DNA from: Paeniglutamicibacter antarcticus
GTDB taxonomy: Bacteria > Actinomycetota > Actinomycetes > Actinomycetales > Micrococcaceae
Direction of reading: 5' to 3'
DNA length: 64,000 bases
Assembly (NCBI RefSeq): GCF_900010755.1
Contig: NZ_CZJT01000079.1
Coordinates: 62,001 to 126,000, forward strand
Shown here: piece by piece, positions 1 through 8,802 of the stretch
Layout: the number at the start of each line of letters is the position of its first letter
Numbering within the stretch: position 1 is the stretch's first letter
Program-made: the position numbers and the translations under genes
Notes under the pieces: model-generated
What the model saw: the letters and a program-made list of their open reading frames with translations, nothing else
Databases searched by the model: none
What the model was told of the DNA's origin: nothing

Positions 1-1
1 C

Positions 2-1180
2 ATCGAATCGGAACTCACCGGTTCGTCAGCCGAAATGCTCGGGATCAGGTCAACCACCACGACAATCTCCGGCGATGCCACCTCGAAGGAGTACCGGACC
101 CAATGGTTTGACCTCAACACGGGGCGGATGCTGGAAACGAGGGAGCTCTTCGCCGACGCACAGCGCTGGGCGAGATTCAGGGACCTGGTGGATATCGAAC
201 TTCTGGGGCTTCCCGAAGCCGGTGAAAAAGATGTCGTCGCGGCGGATTCCCTGCAGCTTTTGTCACTGAACTTCGATGCATCCGGCGATGCCCTGGTGGA
301 ATTCGGCGAGCATGTGGTGGCCCCGGGTGCCGTTGGCGATGTGGTGGTCAAGGTCCCATCAACTGCGGTCTCTGCGTTGCTGGGGAACCTCGGCAAGCAG
401 GCGCGTGAGGCGGGAATGCGCCCCACCGGGCTACCGGCTTCCAAGAGCCGGCCACTGGAACCGGTCGATGGTTCCGGTACCGGGTCCCATGTTGGGGATC
501 CCGATCCGGGGGAGGTCGCTGAGCCGGACTGCCGCAAGGTCAAATGCGTGGCGCTGACCTTTGACGACGGGCCCGGACCCAAGACCGGCCAACTGCTGGA
601 TGTGTTAAAGCAGGCGGAAGCGCTGGCCACCTTCTTCGTGGTGGGTCCCAACGCCCAGATGCGACCCAAGACGCTGGTCCGGATGCTGGAGGAAGGCCAT
701 GAAATCGGCAACCACACGTGGCACCACCGCGTTCTGACCTCACTGGCGCCCGAGGACATGGCCCGGGAAATCGGCAGCACGGCGCGCGCCGTCAAAGACG
801 CGACGGGCGTGGCTCCAACACTCATGCGTCCGCCCTATGGGGCCACGAATGCCAAGGTGAAGGCAGTCGTCGATGTCCCGTTGATCCTGTGGGACGTGGA
901 CACGTTGGACTGGAAGGTCCGCAATGCCCGGCAGGTGGTGGCCAACGCGGTGCGGGACACCAAGCCAGGATCGATAGTCCTGATGCACGATATTCATTCC
1001 AGCACCATCGAGGCCGTGCCGGCGATCCTGCGGAAGCTTGGCGCCCAGGGATTCCATTTTGTGACGGTGTCCCAGTTGTTGGCCTCGGTCGGGCTCACGG
1101 ATGGTGCCGTCTATGCGCGTGGTCCGGCACCGGCCAAGACGCCGGCGAAGAAACCGGCCAAGGCATTGACGAAGTCATAG
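2..1180 (+). CDS. Polysaccharide deacetylase (NodB domain), 5' end outside window
   Basis: Probable secreted or cell-surface carbohydrate esterase family 4 enzyme that removes N-acetyl (or O-acetyl) groups from a glycan. The frame is open to the window edge and the first internal ATG (35) has no ribosome site, so the N-terminus is missing. The first ~170 visible residues resemble the extracytoplasmic RsiV/DUF3298-like region often placed before the catalytic domain. The NodB domain follows with all five motifs: TFDDGP (metal-binding Asp pair), HTWHH, RPPYG, WDVDTLDW and LMHDIH. The C-terminus is a short Lys/Pro/Ala-rich tail. Substrate is not determined; peptidoglycan or a surface polysaccharide is likely. 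Confidence 0.9.
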   Translation: MESELTGSSAEMLGIRSTTTTISGDATSKEYRTQWFDLNTGRMLETRELFADAQRWARFRDLVDIELLGLPEAGEKDVVAADSLQLLSLNFDASGDALVEFGEHVVAPGAVGDVVVKVPSTAVSALLGNLGKQAREAGMRPTGLPASKSRPLEPVDGSGTGSHVGDPDPGEVAEPDCRKVKCVALTFDDGPGPKTGQLLDVLKQAEALATFFVVGPNAQMRPKTLVRMLEEGHEIGNHTWHHRVLTSLAPEDMAREIGSTARAVKDATGVAPTLMRPPYGATNAKVKAVVDVPLILWDVDTLDWKVRNARQVVANAVRDTKPGSIVLMHDIHSSTIEAVPAILRKLGAQGFHFVTVSQLLASVGLTDGAVYARGPAPAKTPAKKPAKALTKS

Positions 1181-1213
1181 TGGGCGAGGTCGTCCACCTC
1201 CGCACATGCCGGT

Positions 1214-1873
1214 TCAGGCCCAGAGGCTGCCCGGATCGGTAAACTGCTGGGCCATGGCCGTGCGAATTGAGCGCAGGTGTTGGCGCATGGCGGTATCCGC
1301 CGCGTGCGCGTCACCCGCGGCAATGGCTGCATAGATGTCCTCGTGCTCGGAAAGCTCGGTGGGTGCGCCCATGTAGCGCTGAAGGCCAGGAAGTACGTGG
1401 TGGGCTCTGGCGGTTTCGTCAAAACAGTGGTGCAGGGACTGGGCCAGCCGGGCGTTGCGTGAGGCGTTGGCAATGCGTTGGTGAAATTCCTGGGCCGAAC
1501 GCATGGATCCCAGCGGATCGGTGGTGGACAGTTCGGCCTGGGTATCCAGCAGCTGGCGGAGCTCCGCGACAAGACGCGGATCCAGGAAGCCTGCCGCGGC
1601 CGCAGCGGCGTGTGGTTCCAAGAGCATGCGCATGTCCAGCGTTTCCTGGACATCGTTGAGGCCCATGGTTCTGACCAGATAGCCCTTCTTGGGCAGCACC
1701 GTCAGCAATCCCTCGGAGCTCAACAGGCGCAAGGCCTCGCGCACCGGGGTCTTTGAAACCGAGAATTCTTCGGCCAGGCGAGGCTCGACGACGATGCTGC
1801 CCGGCGCAAATTCACCGGTGAGGATTGCCGTGCGGATCTGGGTTACGAGACGGTCTGTCAGTGAGGTGCCCAA
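1214..1873 (-). CDS. GntR family transcriptional regulator (FCD/FadR subgroup)
   Basis: 219-residue regulator with an N-terminal winged helix (about residues 5-70; the stretch from VEPRLAEEF to KTPVREALR is a typical GntR recognition region) and a C-terminal all-helical FCD ligand domain with Asp/His metal-site residues (QEFHQ, SEHEDI, RQHL). FCD-type GntR proteins usually repress neighbouring carboxylic-acid catabolic genes until the acid binds. It is divergent from the MHS transporter and hydroxy-acid oxidase at 2.0-4.6 kb, which are its likely targets. The convergent neighbour is the deacetylase. Family assignment is firm; ligand is inferred to be a 2-hydroxy acid. Confidence 0.9.
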   Translation of the reverse strand: MGTSLTDRLVTQIRTAILTGEFAPGSIVVEPRLAEEFSVSKTPVREALRLLSSEGLLTVLPKKGYLVRTMGLNDVQETLDMRMLLEPHAAAAAAGFLDPRLVAELRQLLDTQAELSTTDPLGSMRSAQEFHQRIANASRNARLAQSLHHCFDETARAHHVLPGLQRYMGAPTELSEHEDIYAAIAAGDAHAADTAMRQHLRSIRTAMAQQFTDPGSLWA

Positions 1874-1940
1874 GCTTCGTTCCTCCTTTCCCGGAAACGG
1901 ATGCCCATGTCATATGGGGCCGGCGGGGTTCAACCTGTTG

Positions 1941-1976
1941 TGAAATATCCTACCCGCCTGTTAGAAATATATTTCA
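1941..1976. promoter_or_regulatory. AT-rich dyad, candidate GntR operator
   Basis: A perfect 12-bp palindrome GAAATATATTTC lies at 1964-1975, preceded at 1941 by another TGAAATAT half. It sits in the 133-bp divergent region between the GntR regulator and the MHS transporter and stands out as AT-rich in a GC-rich segment. The placement suits a repressor site controlling both genes. Binding itself is inferred. Confidence 0.5.
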
Positions 1977-2012
1977 GATATTTTTAGCCGCAGCGCAAGG
2001 ACACCGTTGGAC

Positions 2013-3347
2013 ATGACTTTGAAATCAACACAGCCCGAAGCCAGGCAGTCGGCCCCGACTGAAATACTGACGCAGGCGGGGCGCCGCGCGGTATTCGCCG
2101 CCGTGCTTGGCACGGTGATCGAATGGTACGACTATGCGCTGTACGGCGCCGCCGCCGGGCTGGTGATTGCCCCGCTGTTCTTCTCCGAGTCGGTTCCCGA
2201 GGCAGCTTCGATGATGGCCTTCGCCACCTTCGCCGTGGGATTCGTGGCCCGCCCGCTGGGCGGAGTGATCGTGGGGCATATTGGGGACAAGCATGGCCGC
2301 CGGCCCGCGATGATGCTAACCATCATCCTGATGGGCGTTGCCACAGTGGGCGTGGGCCTGCTGCCCACCAGCATGGCGATCGGTGCCGCTGCACCGATCT
2401 TGCTGATCTTCCTGCGGCTCCTGCAGGGGTTTGGGGCCGGCGCTGAACTGGCCGGGGCCATGACCTTGGTCGCCGAGTTCGCACCACCCAAACGCCGAGG
2501 CTTCTACACGTCCTTGGTGCTTTCCTCGCCGCCGGCCGGCATTGCCTTTGCAACCTTCGCATTCTTCGCCGTCTCCTCGCTGGGCACCGAGGCACTACTG
2601 GGCTGGGCCTGGAGGGTGCCGTTCCTGGTCTCCGCGGTGCTCTTCTTCTTGGCGCTGTACATCCGGAACCGGCTCGAGGAAACTCCGGAGTATTCGGCAG
2701 CAGTTCAGAAAGCCCAAACTGAGCGCACCAAAACCAAGCTGCCGCTTCGCGATGTATTGGCCAAGGACTGGCGCCAGGTCCTCGTCGGATTCTTCTCGAT
2801 CACCGGACACAACGCCATGAACTACATCCTTGCCGTGTATGCCCTGACCCTGATGACTTCCCCGCTGGTGGGCCTGGACAAGTCAGCCGCGTTGCTGGCT
2901 GTAACACTGGGCTCGCTGGTCAGCATCGGATTGACCCCGTTGGGCGGTTGGTTCTCGGACAGGTTCGGGGCCCCACGGGTATTGCTCTTCGGCAGCCTCA
3001 TGGGCGCTGCCCTGGCCTACCCGATCTTCGCGCTGCTGGCAGCCGGGAACTTTACCCTTGCATTCACCGCGATCGCCTTGGGTTACGGGTTGGTGATCCC
3101 GGCAACCAGCGGTGCGCAAGGCGCCTTCCTGACAAACCTGTTCCCCGCGCAGCGACGGCTCACCGGCATTGGGCTTGCCCGTGAGACCAACGGGGCGTTA
3201 GTGGCCGGGTTTAGCCCGTTGATCGCCGCAGCCCTGGTCGCGGCCGCCGATGGTCAAACCCACTTGGCGGCGGGATACCTGCTTGCTTGCTGCTTGGCAT
3301 CGGCAATCGCCGTGATGATCTCCACCAAACTCCGCACCAATAATTAG
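2013..3347 (+). CDS. MHS-family MFS transporter (carboxylate:H+ symporter type)
   Basis: About 444 residues with 12 predicted membrane helices. The start of helix 1 carries the metabolite:H+ symporter signature VIEWYDYALYG and the loop 2-3 carries DKHGRRPAM. Members import organic acids or osmolytes. It is followed after 54 bp by an FMN 2-hydroxy-acid oxidase and is divergent from a GntR regulator, so it probably imports that enzyme's substrate (lactate, glycolate, mandelate or similar). An in-frame TTG at 2007 is an alternative start, since the AAGGA at 1997-2001 is closer to it; the ATG at 2013 is preferred here with only moderate certainty. Confidence 0.88.
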   Translation: MTLKSTQPEARQSAPTEILTQAGRRAVFAAVLGTVIEWYDYALYGAAAGLVIAPLFFSESVPEAASMMAFATFAVGFVARPLGGVIVGHIGDKHGRRPAMMLTIILMGVATVGVGLLPTSMAIGAAAPILLIFLRLLQGFGAGAELAGAMTLVAEFAPPKRRGFYTSLVLSSPPAGIAFATFAFFAVSSLGTEALLGWAWRVPFLVSAVLFFLALYIRNRLEETPEYSAAVQKAQTERTKTKLPLRDVLAKDWRQVLVGFFSITGHNAMNYILAVYALTLMTSPLVGLDKSAALLAVTLGSLVSIGLTPLGGWFSDRFGAPRVLLFGSLMGAALAYPIFALLAAGNFTLAFTAIALGYGLVIPATSGAQGAFLTNLFPAQRRLTGIGLARETNGALVAGFSPLIAAALVAAADGQTHLAAGYLLACCLASAIAVMISTKLRTNN

Positions 3348-3401
3348 TCTTCGAACCCTCCAATGTTCGAACAACGCACCACACGATTCAAAGGAACAAC
3401 G

Positions 3402-4643
3402 ATGAAGCGCCGCCTTCCCCAAATCTCCGAACTCCGTTCGCTGATGAAGTTCGAACCAATCAACTTCGACCGGCGGGCGGCCCGGCTGTCCAAGGCTGCC
3501 GATGTGTGGGATGTCCGGGCCATTGCCAAACGTCGGACCCCGACCCCGGCCTTTGACTACGTGGATGGTGCCGCCCAGCGCGAACTGACCTACACCCGCG
3601 CCCGGGACGTCTTCGATTCGATCGAGCTGGTCCCCAGGATCCTGCACGGAACCGCCAGCGCGGATTTGTCCACCAACATTGCCGGGCAAAACTCAGCGCT
3701 GCCCTTCGGCATCGCACCCACCGGCTTCACCCGGTTCATGCACGCCGAGGGCGAGATCGGCGGCGTACGCGCAGCGGCCCGCGCCGGAATCCCGTTTTCC
3801 CTCTCCACCATGGGCACCCGCTCCCTGGAAGAGGTTGCCGAGGCCGCGCCCGATTCCCGACGCTGGTTCCAGCTCTACCTCTGGAAGGACCGCGACAAAT
3901 CACGCGAGTTGCTTGAGCGCGCCCAAGCCTCCGGCTATGACACCCTGCTGGTCACCGTCGACACTCCGGTGGCCGGGCAGCGTCTGCGTGATGCACGCAA
4001 CGGCATGGTCATCCCGCCGAAACTTAACCTCAAAACGGTCCTCGACGCTTCGTACCGCCCGGAATGGTGGTTCAACTTCCTGACCACCGATTCGCTGAAA
4101 TTCGCCTCGCTGTCCAACACCAGCACCGACCTTCCAACTCTCATCAACACGATGTTCGACCCGACGCTTTCGTTTGAGGACCTTGAATGGATTCGCTCGA
4201 TCTGGAGTGGCAAGCTTTTCGTCAAGGGCGTGCTGACGGCTGAAGATGCCCGCAAGTCGGTTGACGCGGGAGCCGATGGCCTGGTTGTCTCCAACCATGG
4301 CGGCCGCCAGTTGGACCGCGCACCGGTCGCCTTTGAAGCCCTGGCGGAGGTTCGTGCCGAGGTCGGCCCGGGGGTGGAGATCATCCTGGATTCGGGCATC
4401 ATGTCCGGTGCTGACGTGGTTGCTGCGCTCTGTGCGGGTGCGGATTTCGTCTTGATTGGCCGCGCCTACCTATACGGCCTGATGGCCGGCGGAGAGCGGG
4501 GGGTGGATCGGGTGATTGAACTGCTTGCCGAGGAAATTCGTGTCACTATGCAATTGATGGGTGCGGCAACCATTGCGGATCTGGGCCCGGATTCGATGCG
4601 CCGCAGGTCCCCCGGGTTCAACGGTTCGAGCGTGTCCCGCTAG
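3402..4643 (+). CDS. FMN-dependent alpha-hydroxy-acid oxidizing enzyme (LldD/mandelate dehydrogenase family)
   Basis: Oxidises an L-2-hydroxy acid to the 2-oxo acid. About 413 residues, as usual for the family, forming a TIM barrel. FMN-site and catalytic landmarks are visible: YVDGAAQRE near the N-terminus, GIAPTGF, FQLYLWKDR, VDTPVAGQR(L)RD, the active-site SNHGGRQLD (catalytic His), and the phosphate-binding DSGIMSGADVV and IGRAYLYG. The start at 3402 was chosen because AAGGA at 3391-3395 precedes it; the upstream ATG at 3363 has no such site. It lies directly after the MHS transporter. Lactate is the default guess, but the exact acid is not readable from sequence. Confidence 0.88.
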   Translation: MKRRLPQISELRSLMKFEPINFDRRAARLSKAADVWDVRAIAKRRTPTPAFDYVDGAAQRELTYTRARDVFDSIELVPRILHGTASADLSTNIAGQNSALPFGIAPTGFTRFMHAEGEIGGVRAAARAGIPFSLSTMGTRSLEEVAEAAPDSRRWFQLYLWKDRDKSRELLERAQASGYDTLLVTVDTPVAGQRLRDARNGMVIPPKLNLKTVLDASYRPEWWFNFLTTDSLKFASLSNTSTDLPTLINTMFDPTLSFEDLEWIRSIWSGKLFVKGVLTAEDARKSVDAGADGLVVSNHGGRQLDRAPVAFEALAEVRAEVGPGVEIILDSGIMSGADVVAALCAGADFVLIGRAYLYGLMAGGERGVDRVIELLAEEIRVTMQLMGAATIADLGPDSMRRRSPGFNGSSVSR

Positions 4644-4652
4644 AATCAAAGC

Positions 4653-5225
4653 GTGTCTGCCGCAAAAATCCCCGCCGCCATAGCCGCCGAAGTCGCTACC
4701 CCCGTCATGGGGCGAGCCATCACGGCCGCAGTGTTCGCAGTTGTTTCAATCTTTTGGCCAAACGCCAACGCCCAGGTCTTGGCCTATGGCCTTGCCGCAT
4801 TCATGGTGGTCAGCGCGAAGTTCATCTGGGACTACGTGAAGGCACCAAGCGTTCCGCAGCCCGCCCGCGGCCTGTATGGAATTGCGGCTTTGGTGATGAT
4901 CCTTTCCGGGTTGACCATGGCCTTGATGCCACAGGTTTTGGTTGTCGGCATTGCTGCCAGTGCCGCATTTATCGTTGCCGGGCTGCTGGAGATCGTGGTG
5001 TTCTTCCGCCATCGTGAAGCCTTCCTGCCGTTCCGCGACCAGTTGGTGACAGGCTTCGTTGGCTTGGGAACCGGCGCCGCGTTGTTGATGGGCTTGCACC
5101 TTGATGCTCACGCGCTGCTCGGCCTTGCCGGCGGCGGCGTCATCATCCTCGCGGTGTTCGAGCTAATCTCTGCCTTCGGTTTGCGCCATGATGCCAAGGA
5201 AGAACAAGCTCGCCTTTGGCGCTAG
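4653..5225 (+). CDS. Small integral membrane protein, unknown function
   Basis: 190 residues from a GTG start, with about six hydrophobic segments and short polar loops; it ends in a charged tail (HDAKEEQARLWR). It resembles small six-helix membrane proteins found widely in Micrococcaceae without assigned function. It starts 9 bp after the hydroxy-acid oxidase stop with no obvious ribosome site, so it may be co-transcribed with that gene or read from a leaderless transcript. No catalytic motif is recognised. Confidence 0.75.
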   Translation: MSAAKIPAAIAAEVATPVMGRAITAAVFAVVSIFWPNANAQVLAYGLAAFMVVSAKFIWDYVKAPSVPQPARGLYGIAALVMILSGLTMALMPQVLVVGIAASAAFIVAGLLEIVVFFRHREAFLPFRDQLVTGFVGLGTGAALLMGLHLDAHALLGLAGGGVIILAVFELISAFGLRHDAKEEQARLWR

Positions 5226-5262
5226 ACTGGATGTTGAACCAAAATTGTAGGAGGGCCTTAAC

Positions 5263-5562
5263 GTGGGCAGAAACCCGGCTGAGAACAAAAAATCTTGGCA
5301 GCAGAGTATCAAGGCACCCCTGACTTTCTCATTCGTCATGGCCTTGATCGCTGGCATCGTTGCCATGATTTCGGCAACCGGTGGATCCGACAACCCGCTG
5401 CGATTTGATGTTGGACTCGTCGCTTTCGGTGTGGCATTCGTTGCCTGCTTGCTTGTCATCTCCGTGATGACCATGGCCAGCAAGGACAACCCCGAAGACC
5501 TGGGCACTGGATCGGGAATCAACCGTTCCTCCAAGAACCCGGACAAAAACTCCGGCAAGTAA
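5263..5562 (+). CDS. Small two-helix membrane protein, unknown function
   Basis: 99-residue protein from a GTG start with a strong AGGAGGG ribosome site just upstream. A basic N-terminus is followed by two hydrophobic segments (about residues 22-42 and 52-74) and a hydrophilic Ser/Lys/Asn-rich tail. Such proteins are common in actinobacteria and their function is unknown. It is the last gene before a strong terminator hairpin, and may share a transcript with the preceding membrane protein 37 bp upstream. Confidence 0.75.
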   Translation: MGRNPAENKKSWQQSIKAPLTFSFVMALIAGIVAMISATGGSDNPLRFDVGLVAFGVAFVACLLVISVMTMASKDNPEDLGTGSGINRSSKNPDKNSGK

Positions 5563-5578
5563 CCAAGAATTTTATGGA

Positions 5579-5610
5579 AAAGCCACCGCGGTTCAACCGC
5601 GGTGGCTTTC
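5579..5610 (+). terminator. Strong hairpin terminator
   Basis: A near-continuous inverted repeat with 15-bp arms, AAAGCCACCGCGGTT and its complement, separated by one base, lies 16 bp after the preceding stop. The A-rich left arm and T-rich right edge make it usable in both directions, suiting its place before the oppositely oriented gene ending at 5660. Confidence 0.85.
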
Positions 5611-5659
5611 TGCTTCCCTGCTTGGTCCTGGCATTGCCAGGACGGACCGGGGAGCCGGC

Positions 5660-5989
5660 CTAGGAGACGTTCTCTTGGTTGTCCGCTGCACTCCAACGGT
5701 CCAGGAAATCTTCGTGGTTGAGTTCCTCGAGATCCGACCGAACCATCGCCACCAGGGATTCGGCTTCCTCGATGGTCCCGGTATTGATCCTGATGACCTC
5801 GGAATGGTCATCAAGCCGGTGGACCACTACAGCGGCACCTAAAACTTCGGATCCATCTCCGCCAAAGAATGCGTCGACAAGGCCGGCGGCCCATCGGGTG
5901 GCCGCACGAAGAGTGCCCTCATTGGAGCTTTCAAGCTCCACCTCAAACTCTTCGGAGGCGTGTTGCTGGGGTACATGTTCGCTGTCCAT
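5660..5989 (-). CDS. Hypothetical acidic protein
   Basis: 109-residue soluble acidic protein with a clear AAGGAGC ribosome site before its ATG. The N-terminus is Glu-rich and the middle contains a short hydrophobic stretch (GLVDAFFGGDG, LGAAVVVHRL). No domain is recognised. It lies downstream of the CGNR regulator gene in the same direction, with a 64-bp gap, and may be co-transcribed. Codon composition and ribosome site support a real gene; function is unknown. Confidence 0.6.
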   Translation of the reverse strand: MDSEHVPQQHASEEFEVELESSNEGTLRAATRWAAGLVDAFFGGDGSEVLGAAVVVHRLDDHSEVIRINTGTIEEAESLVAMVRSDLEELNHEDFLDRWSAADNQENVS

Positions 5990-6053
5990 CGGTGCTCCTT
6001 GAATCGTATGACCGGAACCAGTTGGCGGTTATGAGAACAGTCTAGGTCTCGAC

Positions 6054-6602
6054 CTAGGGTTTTTGTGATGATTGACGTTGGCGATACGCGCGGACGTGTT
6101 CCCGGTTCGCGCAGTTACCGGTATCGCAGTACCGCTTGGAACGGTTCTTGGACATATCAAGCAGCACTGCGCCGCAATCCGCCGCGGCGCATGAGCGCAT
6201 GCGGTCCCGTTCACCGGAGCGGATGACATCAACCAGAGCCATTGCCGCTTCCACCGCCATGCGCTCGCTCAGCGGCGCCTGCGGTGTTGTGGCATGGATG
6301 TGGTAGTCCAACCCGTCGTGTTTCACCAGCTGCGGTAGGGCCCTGGCATTGCGCAGGATGAAATTAATCTGCTCGACGGCTTCGTCTTCCGTGGCCATCC
6401 AAATCTCGCGCATTTGGGTGCGCAACTGGCGCACCGATCGCAGTTCGGAGTCGTTGTGGGTCCGCGAACCGGAGAATTGTTGCGCGGTGATGAATTCATC
6501 AAGATCGCCTGGAGTCAGCAGGCCATCGACCGTATCCGTCAAGGTGTTGATGAGATCTACGACAGAGCCGAGGGCGATTTCTGTGTCATGGGCAAAGATC
6601 AC
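6054..6602 (-). CDS. CGNR zinc-finger putative regulator
   Basis: 182 residues. The N-terminal ~120 residues match the ABATE/stress-type domain that precedes CGNR fingers (LVDLINTL, then RQLR). The C-terminus holds the metal-binding finger: two Cys pairs ending in CDTGNCANREHVRAYRQR, close to the CGNR signature (here CANR). These proteins are presumed transcription factors, often next to exporters. The GTG start has a CAGGAG site. It is divergent from the EamA exporter at 6.7 kb, which it probably controls. A second CGNR protein occurs at 57.4 kb. Confidence 0.88.
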   Translation of the reverse strand: MIFAHDTEIALGSVVDLINTLTDTVDGLLTPGDLDEFITAQQFSGSRTHNDSELRSVRQLRTQMREIWMATEDEAVEQINFILRNARALPQLVKHDGLDYHIHATTPQAPLSERMAVEAAMALVDVIRSGERDRMRSCAAADCGAVLLDMSKNRSKRYCDTGNCANREHVRAYRQRQSSQKP

Positions 6603-6748
6603 TATGACTCCTGTGGTGCTTCATGGATTGACGAAATGCCAAATCCGGTTCTATTGTCATGAGCATACATACATTTACTCCTGACAGTCGATCCTGCGGT
6701 GGAAAACACCCGGACCATGGAAGGACAGCAACAAGGAGCGCGCCCGGA

Positions 6749-7717
6749 ATGCCGTTGGAGAAAGTCTCACCCGAGTCAGCCGCTGCCCCAACCCTCGTCG
6801 AATATTCGAAGCGCCCATGTGTGGGAGGGATTGGCATTGCGCTGTTTTCTTCAGCCGTCTTTGGGCTCTCCGGTTCTTTTGCCAAAGCCCTGCTGGATGT
6901 TGGTTGGAGTCCGGCCGCCGCGGTAACACTGCGCATGGGTGGTGCGGCACTGGTGCTGCTGATCCCCACCATTTTGGTGATGCGTGGAAAATGGGGGCTG
7001 GTCGCAAAAAACTGGAAATCGATATTGCTCTTCGGTCTCTTTGGCGTCGCCGCCTGCCAGTTCTTCTACTTCCAGGCCATCGAACGCCTGGACGTAGGTG
7101 TTGCCTTGCTACTTGAATTCCTGGCACCGGTGCTGATTGTGCTCTTCCTGTGGATCAGGAACCGCACGCGGCCCGCGGCCCTGACCATTGGAGGCGCCGC
7201 GCTCTCGGTGGTTGGCCTGGTCGCAGTGCTCGACCTGACCGGCAGCACCAACGTCGATCCGATCGGCGTGCTGTGGGGCCTGGGCGCAGCTGTTGGCCTG
7301 GTGGTGTACTTCTTTGTCAGTGCCAAGGTGGATGGAGCGCTGCCACCCTTGGTACTTGCAACCGGCGGATTGTGCGTAGGCGCGTCGGTGATGGGCCTGC
7401 TGGCGCTCCTTGGGCTCTTGGAAATGAAGTTCGCCTTTGTCCCGGTCAAACTGGCCCAATGGGAAACCCACTGGTGGGTGGCCCTGGGCGGGTTGATCCT
7501 CTTCTCCACGGTGATTTCCTATGTCACCGGCATCATGGCCGCCCGTGCCTTGGGTTCAAAACTTGCATCGTTCATCTCGCTGACCGAAGTGCTCTTCGCG
7601 ATTTTGTGGGCATTCCTGCTACTGGGCCAGCTCCCCGCCGGCATCCAGCTGATAGGCGGCGCACTGATTGTCGGCGGCGTCCTGCTGGTACGCGCTGATG
7701 AGATGCGCAGCCCGTAG
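6749..7717 (+). CDS. EamA (DMT-superfamily) transporter, RhtA-like
   Basis: 322-residue membrane protein with ten predicted helices in two EamA repeats, of the RhtA/YdcZ exporter type for amino acids or related metabolites. Landmarks: FGLSGSFAKALL in helix 1, RMGGAALVLL, FFYFQAIERLDVGVALLLEFLAPVL at the end of repeat 1 and the matching EVLFAILWAFLLLGQLP at the end of repeat 2. The ATG at 6749 was chosen because AAGGAG lies at 6733-6738; an upstream ATG at 6659 lacks one. It is divergent from the CGNR gene and is followed by a TetR regulator. Substrate unknown. Confidence 0.88.
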   Translation: MPLEKVSPESAAAPTLVEYSKRPCVGGIGIALFSSAVFGLSGSFAKALLDVGWSPAAAVTLRMGGAALVLLIPTILVMRGKWGLVAKNWKSILLFGLFGVAACQFFYFQAIERLDVGVALLLEFLAPVLIVLFLWIRNRTRPAALTIGGAALSVVGLVAVLDLTGSTNVDPIGVLWGLGAAVGLVVYFFVSAKVDGALPPLVLATGGLCVGASVMGLLALLGLLEMKFAFVPVKLAQWETHWWVALGGLILFSTVISYVTGIMAARALGSKLASFISLTEVLFAILWAFLLLGQLPAGIQLIGGALIVGGVLLVRADEMRSP

Positions 7718-7760
7718 CTCTCGGTGCGGAGCAAGTGGCACGGTGTGGCAAGCTATTTCA

Positions 7761-8414
7761 ATGGGTAAACGTGGCATGTATGCGAAGGGTCTGGCGAAGC
7801 AGGAAGAGATCCTTGATGCCGCGCTGGAAATCACTGCGCGCAAGGGATATAAGGACACCTCGATCCTGGACATCGCCGGCGCGGTGGGATTGAGCCAGGC
7901 AGGGGTGCTCCACCATTTCCAGAGCCGTGAGAACCTTTTTATTGAGGTGCTGCGCAGGCATGACCGCCGGGCGCTCGAAGCCAATATGCCGCTGCTCGAA
8001 CACCTCGATCCCACGCAGGGGCCGCTGGAGGTCGCAACCTTCGCCGAAGCGCTAGCCTCACTGATGCGTGCCAACGCCGAAACCCCCGGGCTGATCGAAA
8101 TCTACAGCTTCATGGCCGTCGAGTCCTCCGACCCCACCAGCCGGGCGCGCATCTTCTTTGATGAACGCAGGGATCATGTGCGGCGCGAATACGCTGAGGT
8201 GATCCGCAAGATCCAGGCGTCCCACGGATTGCCGGCCTGCCCCGGGGCCGACTCAATGGCACTGTCATTGCATGCGCTCGCCGATGGACTGCAGCTGCTG
8301 TGGCTCAGTGAACGCGACCTTGACATGGGCCGACCCATTATTGATTTCCTGACAATGATGTTGCCGGGTACGGAAAACAATCCAAAAAACACCAACGGCA
8401 CGCTGCCTGACTAA
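7761..8414 (+). CDS. TetR/AcrR family transcriptional regulator
   Basis: About 217 residues. N-terminal TetR DNA-binding domain (residues ~10-60): KQEEILDAALEITARKGYKDTSILDIAGAVGLSQAGVLHHFQSRENL, with the helix-turn-helix at GAVGLSQAGVLHHF. The C-terminal ligand domain is diverse and not assignable. The open frame runs upstream to 7668, overlapping the EamA gene, but homology to TetR proteins begins only after 7761. It lies 43 bp after the EamA exporter and may regulate it together with the CGNR protein, or be co-transcribed with it. Confidence 0.85.
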   Translation: MGKRGMYAKGLAKQEEILDAALEITARKGYKDTSILDIAGAVGLSQAGVLHHFQSRENLFIEVLRRHDRRALEANMPLLEHLDPTQGPLEVATFAEALASLMRANAETPGLIEIYSFMAVESSDPTSRARIFFDERRDHVRREYAEVIRKIQASHGLPACPGADSMALSLHALADGLQLLWLSERDLDMGRPIIDFLTMMLPGTENNPKNTNGTLPD

Positions 8415-8427
8415 ACGGGGACACCCG

Positions 8428-8802
8428 TTGGGCGTCATGAAACAGCATTTTGGCGCTCTATATGAAAGTACGAATTATCAAACCTGCCGCGGTCCAGGGC
8501 AGGCAACATCGCAAGGATCCAAACCGTTGTTATCGTTCGGCGCTTTCTTTTCAGCGGCACTCGGAATTGTTGTTGTCCTCTTCTTGGCTGCCGGTGCCAG
8601 CTATTCGTTGATTCGCGTGGCCAAGGAGCTGCGCGCTGCGGCCATCGAAAGGCATGGGGAACATTTTGAGGGGCAGCCCGCGCAGTCCACGCCGGCCCCG
8701 ATGCCTGATGTGTCGCCCAGGCCAACCCGGTCGCCGGAGAACCATCATGCCCCCAACCCGGAGCAGGATCTGGAGCCCGGGGTTCCAGTGATTTTCCGGT
8801 AG
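8428..8802 (+). CDS. Possible small membrane-anchored protein
   Basis: Up to 124 residues from a TTG at 8428 (an ATG at 8437 is the alternative). A single membrane helix around residues 35-60 (FGAFFSAALGIVVVLFLAAGASY) is followed by a basic segment and a Pro/Ser-rich tail. No ribosome site is convincing and no family is recognised; the membrane segment and Pro-rich tail argue for coding, but overlapping antisense frames make this uncertain. Confidence 0.4.
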   Translation: MGVMKQHFGALYESTNYQTCRGPGQATSQGSKPLLSFGAFFSAALGIVVVLFLAAGASYSLIRVAKELRAAAIERHGEHFEGQPAQSTPAPMPDVSPRPTRSPENHHAPNPEQDLEPGVPVIFR

